This document shows, one piece after another, positions 47,700 through 60,963 of a stretch of 64,000 bases of DNA. The position numbers and the translations under genes are program-made. The stretch's first letter is position 1. Each line of letters starts with the position of its first letter. The notes below the pieces were generated by a model. The model saw nothing but the letters and a program-made list of their open reading frames with translations, ran no database searches and was not told where the DNA came from. Origin of the DNA: Perca fluviatilis (Eukaryota > Chordata > Actinopteri > Perciformes > Percidae). The stretch is from NCBI RefSeq assembly GCF_010015445.1, contig NC_053116.1:24840607-24904606 (forward strand), written 5' to 3'.

Positions 47700-50600
47700 G
47701 ATGACATGATAATGTCCCCCCATTTCACACCTTTCCTCACTCTTTCATTCTCTCCCTCTCTCTCTCTGAGGCAGAGACACCTCAGTACACCCTGGCACCG
47801 CACACCCAATGTGGGCGATGCTGATGTGAAAAGGCACCGTTACTTAACAGTGACTCACAGTGCACCATTATACCCCCACCACCACAACTGCAACACAAGT
47901 AAAAGTGTTTCTCTTTCTATCTTCTATCCACTGCAAGAAAACGTTGGGGGACATTTGAGACAAAGGATGAAAAATGAAAATTGAGGGTCTGAAAACACCA
48001 ACACATATCTCACTCCCTCTTTGAGGCCGTACGGAGCCGCTGGCAAGGTCGCGAGAATCAAGTACAGATACATATTGTACGGTGTGTATTTAAATTTCAA
48101 GAGAGCGTACAATTTCAGTAGCATGAATTCAGGCTGAAAACTGTTTTCGGCTCTAAACCAACACTGGGGCATGTATATCTGAAAACAATGCTGGAGGAAC
48201 ATCACAGCAACATCACAACTGACACGCCCATGCTAGGAGGGATTGTAAGTTACAGTTGTAACCAGGGATCGGTAGTTCTTTATGTAGGTCAGTCCATGTT
48301 AGCCAATAAGTCCATTTACCATCAGCCTCTGAAATAAAACATGCTGTGACCTCTGCTCAGCTTCCATGGAGCTGAAATGGATGGAAATCCTTACTCTGCG
48401 GCTGAGTAAGGATTTTATGAAAAGTAATTTAATTTAGTAATTTAATGAAAGATGTATTGAGAATAGAGAGATATTAGTGAGTAAACAGCAGGAGGAAAAA
48501 ATATTACAGGGAAATGTTCAACGTGAGGCATCCGTGGTGGATAATATGTCCCTTGTTCGAAGAATATTCATGACGTCTGTTGATATCTGAGGTTTTAAAG
48601 GACATTAAAACAACCCACTGTCCCACTCTTTTTGGGCGTGCTCCCTCGGTCCATCCTCAAATGCATACCCAGCAGCAGCAAAGCAGCACCCCCCCCCCCC
48701 CCCCCCCAAAAAAAAGAAAAAAACAGCAACTTATCAGCAGCGAGAGTGCACTCAATGATTCATACACTCTTTTAAGAGAACTTGAAACCTTGGCTCTATT
48801 TCTGTCCCAGCCTCTCTCTGTATTTGCTGCACAGTAGAGTAGATGGATTTAGTGGGACTAAGTAGTATGATATTTCTATTGGTTTTCTGCGTGTATTTTC
48901 ACTCTCTCTTTCCCTCTCTCCCAGTGATCTTTCTCTTCATATGGAGACCAAGGTCATGGCTGATTGAAATATAATAGAAGTGTAGACATCTGGCCTAATA
49001 CTGTGGGAAGTTAAATCTATTTTAATGGCCCCTGCCGCTGTGGATTCTCTCTGATGCACTCTTGCGCTTCACTGACAGTAAATCACAATGTTCTCTTATT
49101 ACCCTGACTGGAATGAGGGCATAGAGAAAGAACAATGAGGGATCCACATCATTTGTTTTCACCCCTCCCTTGCTTTTTCCTCTCCTCTTCGCTCCTCCTC
49201 TCCTCCCCTCACCACTCTGTTTGCGACTCATAAAGCAAGGGGCTTAAAGAGAGTGACATCATGAAAATAAAAATAAAGGGGATTATGGGAGAGCTATTGT
49301 GCCATATGTGATTACTGGGGCTTCCATGTTCCCTTGGGGGGGATGAGTGACTACGAGACAACATATTTTATTTATTTATACGATTCTCTCTAATGAATAA
49401 GAATAGGAAATGTGTCTGGAACCACAGTATTGTCCCCCCTTGCCAAAGAAAAAAGAAGAAAAACACAGCCTTTGGTCCAAACATTAAAGAATTTTCTATT
49501 TATTTCTGTTCTGGTAAAAAGATCAGAGATATTTTTTCACCCTTCATCTTTGATCTATAACTGTGAGTTTGAAAAAGAAATTGAACTGACATAAATGTGC
49601 AGCACTTGGCCATTTTTCCACACCTTTTTTTCAAAATACTTCCTTTGCGGCTGTGTTTTTAGAGTTCAGGTACAATCCAGCACAGGTCCACCCACATCTG
49701 CAATGGAGAGTCAGATCCTTTTTACCCACCTAAATGAGATCCATTTTCATGTGACATTTGAGAGAATTACCAGTGCATGGGGGAGCATGGAAGAGGTTAG
49801 CTTACTCCTCTGCCATTGGTTGAAGCACAACACAGCCCACCTTTAGTAACGGACGCTGCGAATGACCCTGAGCTACTATCGGTCATGGTCTCTTCCCCTG
49901 CACACTTCACTTATCCCAGTTCTGTCTTGCTGTCAGTCAGCACGGTGGGTCTACTGTTCCATTCTCCTTCTATTGTACTACTCTGTCTGCTTCCCTTGAT
50001 ACATCACCCAAATGGAGTTCCTTGTCGTATCAAAGCCAGGTAAGATAGCCTTTGTGGAGCCTGCAGACCGCCACTGTAATGGTCACTTGTGTAGCATACC
50101 TTAGCAATGTTCACCACCCGCTTATGATGAGTTTCATTTCTGCCCTTTCTCATCTCTGCAAGGTTGATCTTTGAAGGTGAATTTTGAAATTCCCCATAAG
50201 ATGCTTTAAAGATTTACTGTTGCCATCCGTCTATCTGGAATACACAGAGTGGATGAGAGGACCTTTATGTATGCATGGCCAGCTGTTGTTTGTCGGTAAA
50301 ATCATGCTGTCATTTTTTTCACAAAGTAGCATATGGCTGGATGACTTTCCATAGGACACTGTACACTCATTCAAAGTTATACGGTTTTATGACGCAAAAA
50401 AAGAGTGGTTTTCTTCTGATTAGTTATTTTTCAAACTGCATCGTATTACAGGAAAACACTTTGAGGGTGTCAGTCTCTGAAGCTGTAATAACAAAGTCCA
50501 TCAAAGACAGACAGCTCTTGTCTTTGGGCAATTTGCCCCCTATCAGCCATGACAGGCTCTCTGGTGTACTGTGCAACATTTTCATTCTGCTCCCTTTGAC

Positions 50601-51440
50601 GAACACATCATTGTTCCCAGATGAGCTGTATTTCACTAAACACCTCATAGGCCACGAGTGACTCCATCACCAAGCTAATGACTTCATCTCATTTTCCCAG
50701 CCGTTTGTGTCGAAAAACTTTTAGCTGAGCTGATTAATTTGTTTCCACTTAAGATAACTTAATTACTAAAGATAACTTGACAAGGTGGAGCTGTTTGGTC
50801 ACAGTTACTTTTCAACCTACAAGCTTACATGTCAAGGTGAAATTTTAGCTGTTACTGTAGCTTTTCCTGGCTAACAATTGCTACAAGCATGTACCCCAAT
50901 CTTTTGTGAATTTAGTATGCCGTAAGGATGTTAACATGCTAGGTGAGAGATGGTTAGAAACCAGGAAAAGGCTCACATGCAAGGGAGAGGACTAGAAACT
51001 ATATGACTGGGTATCTTTGCGTGGTACTGGACTTTTTGTACCTAAACAAGTATAAATAAATAAACAGGTATAAATTGTTATTTTGTCTCCAAAAGTATCT
51101 TAACACCAGGCTGAAAAGCAGTGTTTTACACCCCTCTCTGGTTGACATAAACTCTGTTGCACCTCTGGGTGGGTCTTCGGTGTGGTCAGAAGTGTGCTCT
51201 GTTGCACCTGTAGCCACACCCAACCGTGTTGTCACAGTGTACTGACACGCCCTGGAGTACACTTCTACATCACTGCAGCAAGGTGAACCCACTGGGGGTC
51301 AGCAAGAGCAAGATTTTCAGCTACTGCTACATTGGTCTAATAAAATGTAGTACATTTACAAAATAAATCCTGCAATTTCAGATAAATAAAAAATAAGTAA
51401 CACAATTCTAAGAATCCGAGCACTGGTGTCGCTTTTAAAT
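47700..51440. other. Intronic sequence, mostly unique
   Basis: No gene recognised. A 19-C run followed by A at 48689-48715; short pyrimidine tracts near 47740 and 49160. A donor-like gccag|gtaaga near 50040 is discussed under rejected items. Confidence 0.5.
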
Positions 51441-51451
51441 GCTTAATTTAG

Positions 51452-51690
51452 AAGAAGAAGACATGCCTTTATTTATCCCGCAAGGGGAAATTTATATTTT
51501 TCACTCTGCTTGGTACAGTTATTACACACATTACACACAGGCCTGAAATACACACACACACATGCACAGGACCTATACATGCACTAATGGAAAGATGTCA
51601 GAGTGAGGGGGCTGCTCCCTGAGATGAGCGCCGCGAGCAGTTGGGGGTTCGGTGACTTGCTCAAGGGCACCTTGGCAGTGCCCATTTTGA
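51452..51690 (-). repeat. Fish LINE/RSg-like dispersed repeat
   Basis: Contains tttatttatcccgcaagggg, acctatacatgcactaatgg, gatgtcagagtgagggggct and gacttgctcaagggcacctt in order. This is a well-known teleost dispersed repeat, probably a LINE 3' region. Strand is inferred. No frame encodes a reverse transcriptase. Confidence 0.7.
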
Positions 51691-51699
51691 ACTTGATGA

Positions 51700-53150
51700 A
51701 AAATCTTCACATTCATCTCATGAAATATTGTAATAATGGTTACCTGCTACTTACTTACTTATACTTACTTACTTACGGCTGTCGCTACCTTTCAAAGAAA
51801 GAAAAAAATATTTTCTCTGTCATCTCTTATGCATTAATTAAGCACTGGAGTAAGTTGTGAAGGACTGAATGTTATTAGTTTCATTGAGCTTGTGACACCT
51901 CAGTGGTTTATTAATTTAATGCTGCAAATGTAAATATTTTTTCAACTAAGGTTCAAAGCAAACAGTGAGTATAGTTAAAAGTATGCTTCAGATTCTTCTT
52001 AAAACCAGTTTTATTGAATGTTTTTGCTGTTCCCATGGGGTGAATCATCTCACTCCTTTTTTTCTCTTAAGAACCAGACTCTGCTTTATGTGAGATGATA
52101 GTCAATATGCCTCGGAGCAGCATCTCACATCTATAAACTATGTTAAAGCAATATGCTGTTTTGATGTCGAATCACAACTGATGTACAAAAGACGCTTGGC
52201 GCTATCGTGTTGAAGTTACGGAAAGGAAATAAGGAAAGAATTGATTTGTAGATTCTTCAAAGGCCCAAAGTAACGTCCTTGTCCAGGAAAATGACGGATT
52301 TGCTTAAATTTCACCTCTGAAGGGGAGGGAGGAGGTGAAGGTTAGAGAAGGCTGAATCAACATTTGACGCTGCTTTCTGACCCCTCTCTCTTTTATCCAC
52401 TCTGCTCCATGTCCTGAAAGACAGTATATTTATGAATTATTTATCTATGTTTGAAAATATTAAACTTGTGATGTCCTTGTCCCGTGTCTTATCTCCAAGG
52501 GCATCATTAGAAGCTGTAAAGAAAAAGAAAAATTCACCAAAGCGATGGAAGGCACAGTAATAAAATAGCCTCTGACAGCATTTAAATCTTGGTACATAAG
52601 TCAACATGTTAAATTACTCAAACAAGCCTGTCCTCTTTCATTTCCTCTTTGTTACAGAGGGTTGTACCCCACAGTTGATCTTCCTAGCTAGAGTTCCTAC
52701 CCGTTTTGTCTTGTGACCCTTCATAGAGAGGCAGTACCTATCCTATACGTGCATATGTCAATAAGCTGTAAGAAGTTCAACCAAAGACTGATGTTTCCTT
52801 CGCAGATTGTTTGAATGTTTTTTTTTATTTGAAGTTTTCAGAGTCCTGCAAAGGTAAACCTTGCAGAGAAAAAAACAGCTGCATTAGTTCAAATAGCTCA
52901 AAATCCTGACAAAGACCCTTAGTGTTCATGTGAATTACAACATTTCATCTAACTATGACAATGATCGTTCCCCTAACCTTTACCAAGTAGTATTTTTTTC
53001 AAGCCTAACCAAACCTTTACCATCGTGCTGCTGGAAGATGAGATAACAGTCATATGACTCATTTTTGTAATGGTGTGTTAGATCGGAAAATGCTCATGTG
53101 CTGTTTTGAAAGGCAATGGAAAACCATGTATTTTCTCATTTAGACAGGAA
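51700..53150. other. Unique intronic sequence
   Basis: No gene recognised. A small ttac repeat lies at 51750-51775. Confidence 0.5.
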
Positions 53151-53159
53151 GACAAAAAT

Positions 53160-53345
53160 TTCAATTTAATGATGAATCTGATGATTATTTTCTTAACACA
53201 TGTATTAATCTCTTGGTTTATAAATAGTAAAACAACTCACTACCACAGTTTCTCAGAGTCCAATTTAAATATGTTGTTTTGTTTAAAAACACAAAGATAT
53301 TCAGTTTATTGACTAAGAGAAGCAGCAAATATGCTCATTTCTTCC
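53160..53345 (+). mobile_element. Internal fragment of the 'agggctgcaactaatga' repeat
   Basis: Has gatgattattttcttaacac, attaatctcttggtttataa, and acacaaagatattcagttta in the order seen in full-length fish copies. The agggctgcaact end is missing. Related to 6291-6470 and 60610-60963. Confidence 0.6.
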
Positions 53346-53349
53346 AAAA

Positions 53350-54920
53350 TATTTGCTTCAGAGGTACAAACCGATGAGAATAGTTAATTGTTTATTTATT
53401 GAATTAAACCTAGCGCATATGCTTGTTAACAATAGTAACAAACAACAACAAGAATTATGTTAGACAACGAAGACACATTTGCAAAACCTTTATCGTGGGA
53501 AAAGGAATTGTCATTGATAATATTTCTGAGCAAGCACCAAGAGTGAGTGTTATGGGAAGAGAAAACAGCACATCACCCCCTGATAGCAAAACCTTTTATT
53601 ATTATTATTTTCTCCCTAATGATAGTGCACATTATGAGACTTTTATCCTATCTTCAAGCACCAGTTCTGCTAGTGGGGACATTGTAACTGTTCCTTGACG
53701 TTTCTTGCCATTCGTTTGCTAGAAGTATTTGTTTGCAAGATGAATTGCTGTACTGGCAGGCAAGATGACAGCCTACATGAAGATGATATTGAATTGATTC
53801 CTGAAATGTTGCAGAACGGACTAGTTGATGTGTACCACGAGACATGAATAATAAAAATTCTATTAAAAAGCTCTTGAATGGCTGACACTGGAATATTATT
53901 TGTGATGATTAATTTTCTTCAGTCATTATAAAGGGGAGTTGGCATCAGATTGCCTCTGACAAAATTGCTTTTCATTCCCTAGTGAATACTCTCAGTATGC
54001 TTTTTGAGAGCACAAAACCATATTTCTCAGCGCAATATTATGCCAAGATATGCCCCGGAAAAGACAAGCACAGGCTCCGCTCATGTATCACCTTATTAGT
54101 ACCCTAAAATCTGTGGTGTTTTACCTGGTGTAGGTCATTTGGATATACTAGATACATTTCGTAATGAGGAATGTGAGGTCTGTTTAGTTTCGTTTTTCTG
54201 TTTCTAAAAATATATGATTGGCATTGTAATTATGAGATTATAAAATAGCCACTAAATGATTGTCAATGTTTTTTTTTCCACATAATGAATTTGATTAACT
54301 GTATTTTAAAGGCGTGCAAGCTGACAGTTTGTTGCTTTAAAGCTGTCAAGATTTCTGAAGCAAATTATTCTGTACAGCAGCTGTTGTTGTCTAACTCTAA
54401 TTAATTTGCTGTGTATGTTTGTGTTGAATTAATTCAGAGTTTTTTTGCATTTGCATTTCCAATTATTTTTATTTTCAGCAAAACAGCTTGAATTGAATTC
54501 TGCAGTTCAATGTCTGGTGCAAACACCAATCTGAACAACAAAGTGCAACAGGTGCATTTAAAAGCCTATGATGAAGCTTTTGAATTACTCTGGAACATCC
54601 TTTGTTAGCAGTTTTTCTCCTGCATTGTTCCTGAACTTCAGTTTGCCATTATAGGGTTGAATAGCAGTATGGTTGTCTGGTGGGCATGTTTTTCTTAGTG
54701 TTGAAACAAGCCCCCTACTTTATTTGTTCTGTAACTAAATGTGGCAATGTTTTGAGATTCAGGTACAACGTTCTTATGTAGTCATGTTGTGTTCATGCTG
54801 ATCTTCCTCTGTGTGCTTCCTCCCACGTTCCAAAGATATACAAATTACTGTTTTTCCCATACATATGAAAGTCTATCTGTGACCTGTACTGGCATTTTCC
54901 TACATTCAGAACAAATTATT
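53350..54920. other. Unique intronic sequence
   Basis: No gene recognised. AT-rich throughout, with several TAAT/ATTA-rich patches (for example 54380-54500). Confidence 0.5.
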
Positions 54921-54930
54921 CTCTTGCAAC

Positions 54931-55376
54931 TAGAGATGTTCCGATACCGATACCAGTATCGGCTCCGATACTGCCTAAAACGCTGGTATCAGTATCAGGA
55001 AGTACTGGAGTTTATGCACCGATCCAGTACCGCGTAATAAAGCCCTAAAGAAAATCTACGTTAAAGTATTTTATTTATGTTCTTTTTCTTGTTATAACTG
55101 ACTGTCAAACTGGATAATAAAAGAAAGTTCTGTGGCATTCATTGTTTGTGTTTGTTCATGTTTCACAAAGAGTTTAACTTGAACTAGACTGACAACAAAG
55201 ATAGAAATAATATCACATCCATACAGGGATAGTAGTATACAGTTGTTAAAACATAATTTAAAAAAAATATATATATGACACACTGGTATCGGATCGGTAC
55301 TCGGTGTCGGCCAATACTCAAGTTCAGGTATCAGAATCGGTATCGGGAAGAAAAAAATAGCGTCAGGCCATCTCTA
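54931..55376. mobile_element. hAT-like MITE with 8-bp TSD, next to exon 3
   Basis: 446 bp, starts TAGAGATGTTCCGATACCG and ends in CATCTCTA. Flanked by perfect 8-bp duplications CTTGCAAC (54923-54930 and 55377-55384). Both inner ends carry ggtatcgg/ccgatacc words typical of this fish hAT family. No coding capacity. Its right end is 100 bp upstream of the first base of exon 3, so it lies just before the likely branch-point region. Confidence 0.9.
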
Positions 55377-55476
55377 CTTGCAACCCTGAAAATGCAGCAG
55401 TCGTAGGTAAATGAGTAAAGCTTGCTGTGTTGCAGTTGAATCCTCTTCTAAGAAAATATTTTCTCTGCCTATCCAG

Positions 55477-55737
55477 AACTACTCCGGTCAAGGCAGAGGC
55501 AGCAGTGGCGGAGGAGGAGGAGCAGGGGATGAAGACTACGAGATCCCCCCCATCACACCCCCCAACCATGCCGACCCCTCTCTGCTGCACCTCATGGAGC
55601 ACGAGTCAGGTTACCCCTTCCACTCCCTGCCTCACAACGGCCTGCTCAACACCTACTCCTACCCTGAGCTGCCTGCCCTCATGATGTCCAACATGCTGGG
55701 TCAGGACACCCACCTCCTCACGGGGCCTATGCACTCT
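55477..55737 (+). CDS. tox2: TOX2-like gene, internal coding exon (exon 3)
   Basis: A 261-bp, 87-codon exon, phase 0 at both ends. The acceptor is tctctgcctatccag (AG at 55475-55476) and the donor is TCT|gtgagt at 55738. The product begins NYSGQGRG, runs through a short glycine-rich stretch (residues 11-17), then has the TOX-family signature DEDYEIPPITPPN (about 18-30), DPSLLHL (33-39), and TYSYPELPALMMSNMLGQD (59-77), ending LLTGPMHS. The YSY...LPA..VSNMLxQDxHLLxG pattern is the TOX2 version of this region. Third-position GC is much higher than in the flanking intron, as expected of coding DNA. The glycine-rich insert between NYSGQ and DEDYE is not in mammalian TOX2 as I recall it. The next exon should open near IQEM; it was not found before the window ends. 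An open frame runs on past 55411 upstream and to 55773 downstream, but the splice sites set the exon limits. Confidence 0.92.
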
Positions 55738-58700
55738 GTGAGTACACCTTTGTTTTTGTCTGTCCCCTTTTAGCTGCGGCCCTTTGTGATCGTGCAAGTC
55801 AAGCGCTTTGGTGCGCTATTAGTCTCTGTGGTCAGAGGGCTGCAAGTCAGCCAGCAAGGGTCTGAAGGGTTCTACATGTTTGTGTCATTGAAATTTCAGT
55901 CTCTTGAAAATGTTTTGAAAAGTTATAGTTCTTATGATACTCCATTGAATCTATAAACATGTACAGTACAAACAGCAATGAACCAATGAAACAGTAAAAT
56001 GACAAATTCTTCTGTGTGCCGCTCTCAATAGTGTCCCATTATTTTTTCATAATAGCAAATTGTTCTTCTATTAGAGTGATAATTAGCTCGTTTAGAGGCC
56101 GAGGAAGCTGACACAGTGCAATCTGAGCAAGGTCTGAGTCTACATATGCAACATTTATAAATACAGAGAGCTGCTGCCTCCTTAACTGCCAGACGTTTGC
56201 ATCACAGCTCCTTTAATATCTATTCAGCTGCACATCTCAAAGATTTCATTGCCTTAAAGTGAGCCAAGAAAGGGAGCAAGAAACTCAGCACTGCACATTT
56301 TCATGCGTTATGATCGGCAAAGCAAAAAAGGAACGGGGAAGCATGGGTGTGCGGGGGAAAGGGGCAGGATTTGAACAGAAAATCTTGACGAGGAGAGTGG
56401 GATATCCCTTGTCAGCTGCTTTTTCTTTTCAAAAGGATGCTGAGGACCCCCACTCCCCCTCCAGTAAAGGGACTTTTTCTTGTGTTAAACATGCTTCAGA
56501 CTGAACATGTAAACACCCCTGGCGAACATATTCGAATGCTTTAATCATAGGATCGAACCAGATAAATAATAGATGGCCTGTGTGGTGAATTATTCAATGT
56601 TATATACTTTCATCTGACATAAATATGACTTTTTTCTCTCTGCCCTCCATCATGAATATTTATGCTTTAATGTGAGCATCCGCGGCATTTATCCTCCGTT
56701 AATCAGGTCTTATGTGATTTTCAGAATCAAACTGCATAAGTTGCAATCTCCATTTTTTTCCATGGGTGGTAGCTAAGGCCTCCATTAAAGCCAGTCTTCA
56801 GGATTAGGTCACAATCCATTGGTGTGCTGGATATGCTTGGTGCAGGAGAAAGATGATGTGGACTCGAACATTTTCAGGAGATCTGCTTTTTAGTGTCAAT
56901 GGCTGGTTTGACGAAACCTATGAAATCATTTGGATAAGTTGATTCTAGATGATAACAACATATAAAGTGGATGCATGTATGCAGTATTTATGTATGCGGT
57001 TTATACTAATGTGTAACAAAGCAGCCCTTTTTGGCCTATAGTATTTTAGAAGGAAACAGAGAGGGAGTGCCTGCTTCTAAAACAGCTTTTGTTTCACCTT
57101 TGCAATTATTTATTTTCAAATAGCCCTTCAGGGTAATGTTCCATTTTCTTATTTCACACCCCCTTTTCTCATAAATGAACCGTCATTGCAATAAATCACC
57201 GCTCAAACAGAGACTTGCACACACTGTGAAAGGTCCAGAGATTTATGTAACACATTCATGTTTCCCACTTCCACATTTTAGTACTACTCTAGCAGAGCCT
57301 GGCTAATAATAGCTGCTATTAATATTTCTTGTTGCCTAGCAACCCCAGCAAGTAATAGCTTACTCGGGAAAAATAGATGACCGATAAGGAAGAAGGAGGG
57401 GGGTTGGTGGGGGTTGGAGTGGGGGGATTCAATTCATTTATTATCTCCTGGGACAAGAGGAGCTTATTTCTGAGGCTGTGGAATAGAAAAGTAGGCTGTA
57501 TATTGAGAAATATTTTAAAGCAATTGAAGATGAGGTTATTTTTCATTTTGGTTCCATTAGGGATGTTTCATTTGATGTTACCCCAACAAAGTCAATTAAC
57601 CTTAATTTCATACTGATAAAGGTATAATAAGGAAGATTACATTTATGCCTGCTGAGTGCTTAAAGAATAATCAGGGTGGATGGAAACAGGCTCTCAGTGA
57701 AACTGGGGTCGGAAATGAAGGGACAAGTCTTTACCTTTGTTGTATTGTATTAACAAAAGCCTTTCGGTAAACCCACAAAATTGGAGAAGATAGCTGGAAA
57801 ACCAAAACGCTAATCGTTCAACAGTCTTCTTTCACGGTGGCTGGAGAAGCAAATAAAAAGTCAGCATTGTTACCTTAAGGATACACTCCTCTTCAATAAA
57901 AGCTATCCTTCAGAGCAAATATAAACCTCCTACAAGTACGAGCTCAGCTGGAGCAACAGATACGCTTCATCTCAAGGGATGTTGTTGCTGGTTTTTGTAC
58001 AACATTTAGCCCGAGGCTAAAGCTCTGTAAACTTCTCCTGCTTTGGGATTCTCTTTTTCAGCGCAATCGATCCTGCAGCAAACACAGTTAAATCATTCCA
58101 GCAGTGAGAGCAGTGGATTGACCATTATCTTCATGCTGCATACTGTACACACACAGCAATTTTGCATCAGTTCGTCCTGTTGGCTTTAAAGTCTGCACTT
58201 TTTGCTCATTTAGAGCTGACTATATAATAACCTCGTGATTTCTGGCATACAGAACAGCATATGTCTCTGCAAGAGCCCTGTTTTCTCCAGCTAAATGTAT
58301 TCTGTCTGACAATCACCTCTTTTCCATCTAATAATGACTCTGCAGGCAACAGAAATATTAGCTGGTGAATCAAAAAGATTTTTAGCAGATAGGAAAAAAA
58401 ACATTTGTCAAATACATGCAGTAACTATTAGGCAACATTTGATGTACATGAGGTTTGTTTTTTTCTATTTTTATTTTAAACTGGAAGAACCAGCACTTTG
58501 TTCAGGTGTATTGTTTGATCCTTTCTGCTGCAGTCGCACGTTGTTCATAATAGTCTTAACTGCCAGTTTTGAACCATTTCTCAGACTTGAAATTGCACCA
58601 TTCACAAGGCCTCCAACAAGCAAAAGGAGCAACATCGGCGCTATAGACAGACAGAGCTGTCAATCAGAAATGCTCTTAGATTCTGGGAACTCCTCCCCAC

Positions 58701-60199
58701 AACGCTGACCTACTCGGTCAGCTCAAGGAAGATAGGGCCAAGTCTTGGATGATTGAATACTGCGAAATGTAACATGCCTTCGTGTGAATTTTCATTGCGG
58801 AGGGAGAACCCCTGTCTTACCCTTAGCTGTCAGCGCCTCTGCCACCGCGGTGCTCAGGGAAGAGGTGGGACCCAGGGGTCTCATGTTCAACAAGCACCCT
58901 GATCATTCAGGTCTGACTGAGGCTAAAGCTGGGGGGAGATGCAAGCAAGATCTAGCGCTTTGAAAAAAAATGAAAGAGGAGGGACACTCCCCAGCAGACG
59001 GTAATGAGGGGCCATGAAGGAGTTACAGAACGGCCCCAACATGGAGCCTTCAGGGGCGCTAGCCCGTTTAAATATTGAAACAGAGCACCATCCCCTGTCT
59101 CATTACCGGTGTAATGAGGCTGGTTAGGGAGGAGGAAAGCCCCTGCCATCAAAAAAAGCAGCTGCCAGTTTTACAAGTTTATGTCACACATTCAGTCAGA
59201 TGACTCCTGATGGAAAGTTTGTTCAGTTTTGTTAAATCACTGTGAGCGACCCCTTTCAGATTACACATTGATTCATTGGTAATATAGAACATATTAGTGG
59301 GCTTTAACTTTGGAAAACAACCCAGACTCTAAATACTAAAGTACATGTCTGTGCTATTAGTGTTGTGTTTGCCTTTATTTCCAGTATCACTCTTTTTTTC
59401 AGAGTCACTGATTGCTACAAGGTTATGTGAGCTTGACTTTATTTAATCTGTGAAAGGAATTTTATTTTGCATCACTTGGCATTTGGGACAGCAGGGGGAA
59501 AAGGCCATAACTATTTTAATGCAGCAACATAAAAGCAATATTGACAGCTGTGTTTATTGACAGCACAGCAATAGTTAGATATTCCCAATCAAGCCTTCAA
59601 AAGATCAAAGTAAGCCTATCAACATTGTACACTGTTGTGAAACATTGTAGACATAGTTAGACAGATATTTTCTTATAATATATAGAAATGAAAATGCACT
59701 GAAAGCAAATATAAAGAAAGCGATCACAGTGTATACATCACTCACAGTGAAATCCAGTGGCCTATTATCCTACTATCTAGAACAACTGCCTTAAAATAAA
59801 CTTTATCTAAAAGAAAGAAATGTCACTGAAAATTGCAGTTTGACTTGACTTCACATGCTCAGGTCAGCTGGATTACTTGTGTTTTAAAAAAAAATTGAAA
59901 CAGCAATCTTTTTATTTTTTTCCTGTGTAGGTTTTAGACATATCTCATATGACCTGCTTGCTCTGCTGCCTTTCACTGGGGTAGATTTGACATCTCAGTG
60001 ACATTCCCAGATAAATCACTTTGTGTAACAGTAGAAATGTTTTCTGTTGTGGCTTTTCATTTCACAAAAAGACAGATGCCCTTCAGTGCTACACTCCACA
60101 ACAGGGGTGAACAATGTGTCTTGTAGTTGTCAAAAGAAATGACAGCAAGATAATTGGTAGGGCACTTCATTTAAACCGAAACAAATAGGCTTCCAAAGA

Positions 60200-60370
60200 G
60201 AATTGTGCTTTAAAAAAGTAAAGCTTTGTTTTGCACAGCTTATTATGCAGCCTTCGGAGTGAAGTAATGAAGAGGAGTATTAACAGATTGAGCATTAAAA
60301 ACAAATGCACATTCATTGCAGTTCATGAATATTCATGCCACTAATTCAAATAACCTTAGGCGACTGTTAC
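60200..60370. promoter_or_regulatory. Candidate non-coding island
   Basis: Non-repeat block containing tcatgaatattcatgccact and actaatgaatatttaaaac, plus cttattatgcagccttcgg. The atgaatattcat palindrome is a POU/octamer-like arrangement. Offered as a place to test for conservation, nothing more. Confidence 0.25.
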
Positions 60371-60609
60371 GACTAATGAATATTTAAAACAGCTTGGTCA
60401 CAGAGATTTGAACATTGCATTACAGCTGACTTTCTGGGATCATCTTGTACAAGGGTAAACAATTAAGAAAGGCAAAAACAGATTTCAGTGGTGATCAAAA
60501 TACATCTGGAAAACAATATCTCATGTTGTCACATTAGTTATGGGCCATTGACACTCCAAAGGAGAACGTGATGACAATGCGAGAGGACAATGGGGTGAAG
60601 AGTTGGCAA

Positions 60610-60963
60610 TAATCAGAACTATTAGTTTATTAATCAATTAGTCAGTCAACAGAATAATAATCAACAACTATGTTGAAAATCTAAATCATTTTTCAAACAA
60701 ACATGCTAAATATTATTCTCATTCCAGCTTTGGAAATGTAAGAACCTTTTCTTTGTTTTATATGATTTTAAATTGAATACCTTTACAATTTAATCATTTG
60801 GTTGGTCAAAAGAAGCAATTTGAAACTGTAACTTTGGGAAACCATTTTTGTCATTATTTTTAAACATTTTGTATATCACATTACTAATTGATTAATTGAA
60901 AAAAATTATAAATAATCCACAGTTTCATCAATAAAGAAAGTGATCTTAAGTTGCAGCCCTAAT
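60610..60963 (-). mobile_element. Copy of the 'agggctgcaactaatga' repeat, reversed
   Basis: On the minus strand it begins ttagggctgcaactta, then has tttattgatgaaactgtgga and runs to ttgactgactaattgat. Same family as 6291-6470 and 53160-53345, in the opposite orientation. About 350 bp, no coding capacity. Confidence 0.65.

Larger units (their letters stand above)
40324..55476 (+). other. tox2: TOX2-like intron 2 (complete, about 15.2 kb)
   Basis: Runs from donor gtaaga at 40324 to acceptor tatccag ending at 55476, phase 0. It holds several transposon fragments, CA/GT arrays, and an intact hAT-like MITE that ends 100 bp before exon 3. No other exon was recognised inside. Confidence 0.8.

Noticed and set aside
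49816..50043. Open frame reading NDPELLS, followed by a donor-like gccag|gtaaga, in TOX2 intron 2
   Set aside because: The NPELLS word recalls part of mammalian TOX2, but exon 2 at 40264 already supplies that segment and joins exon 3 in frame. The rest of the frame has no family similarity and no good acceptor was seen.
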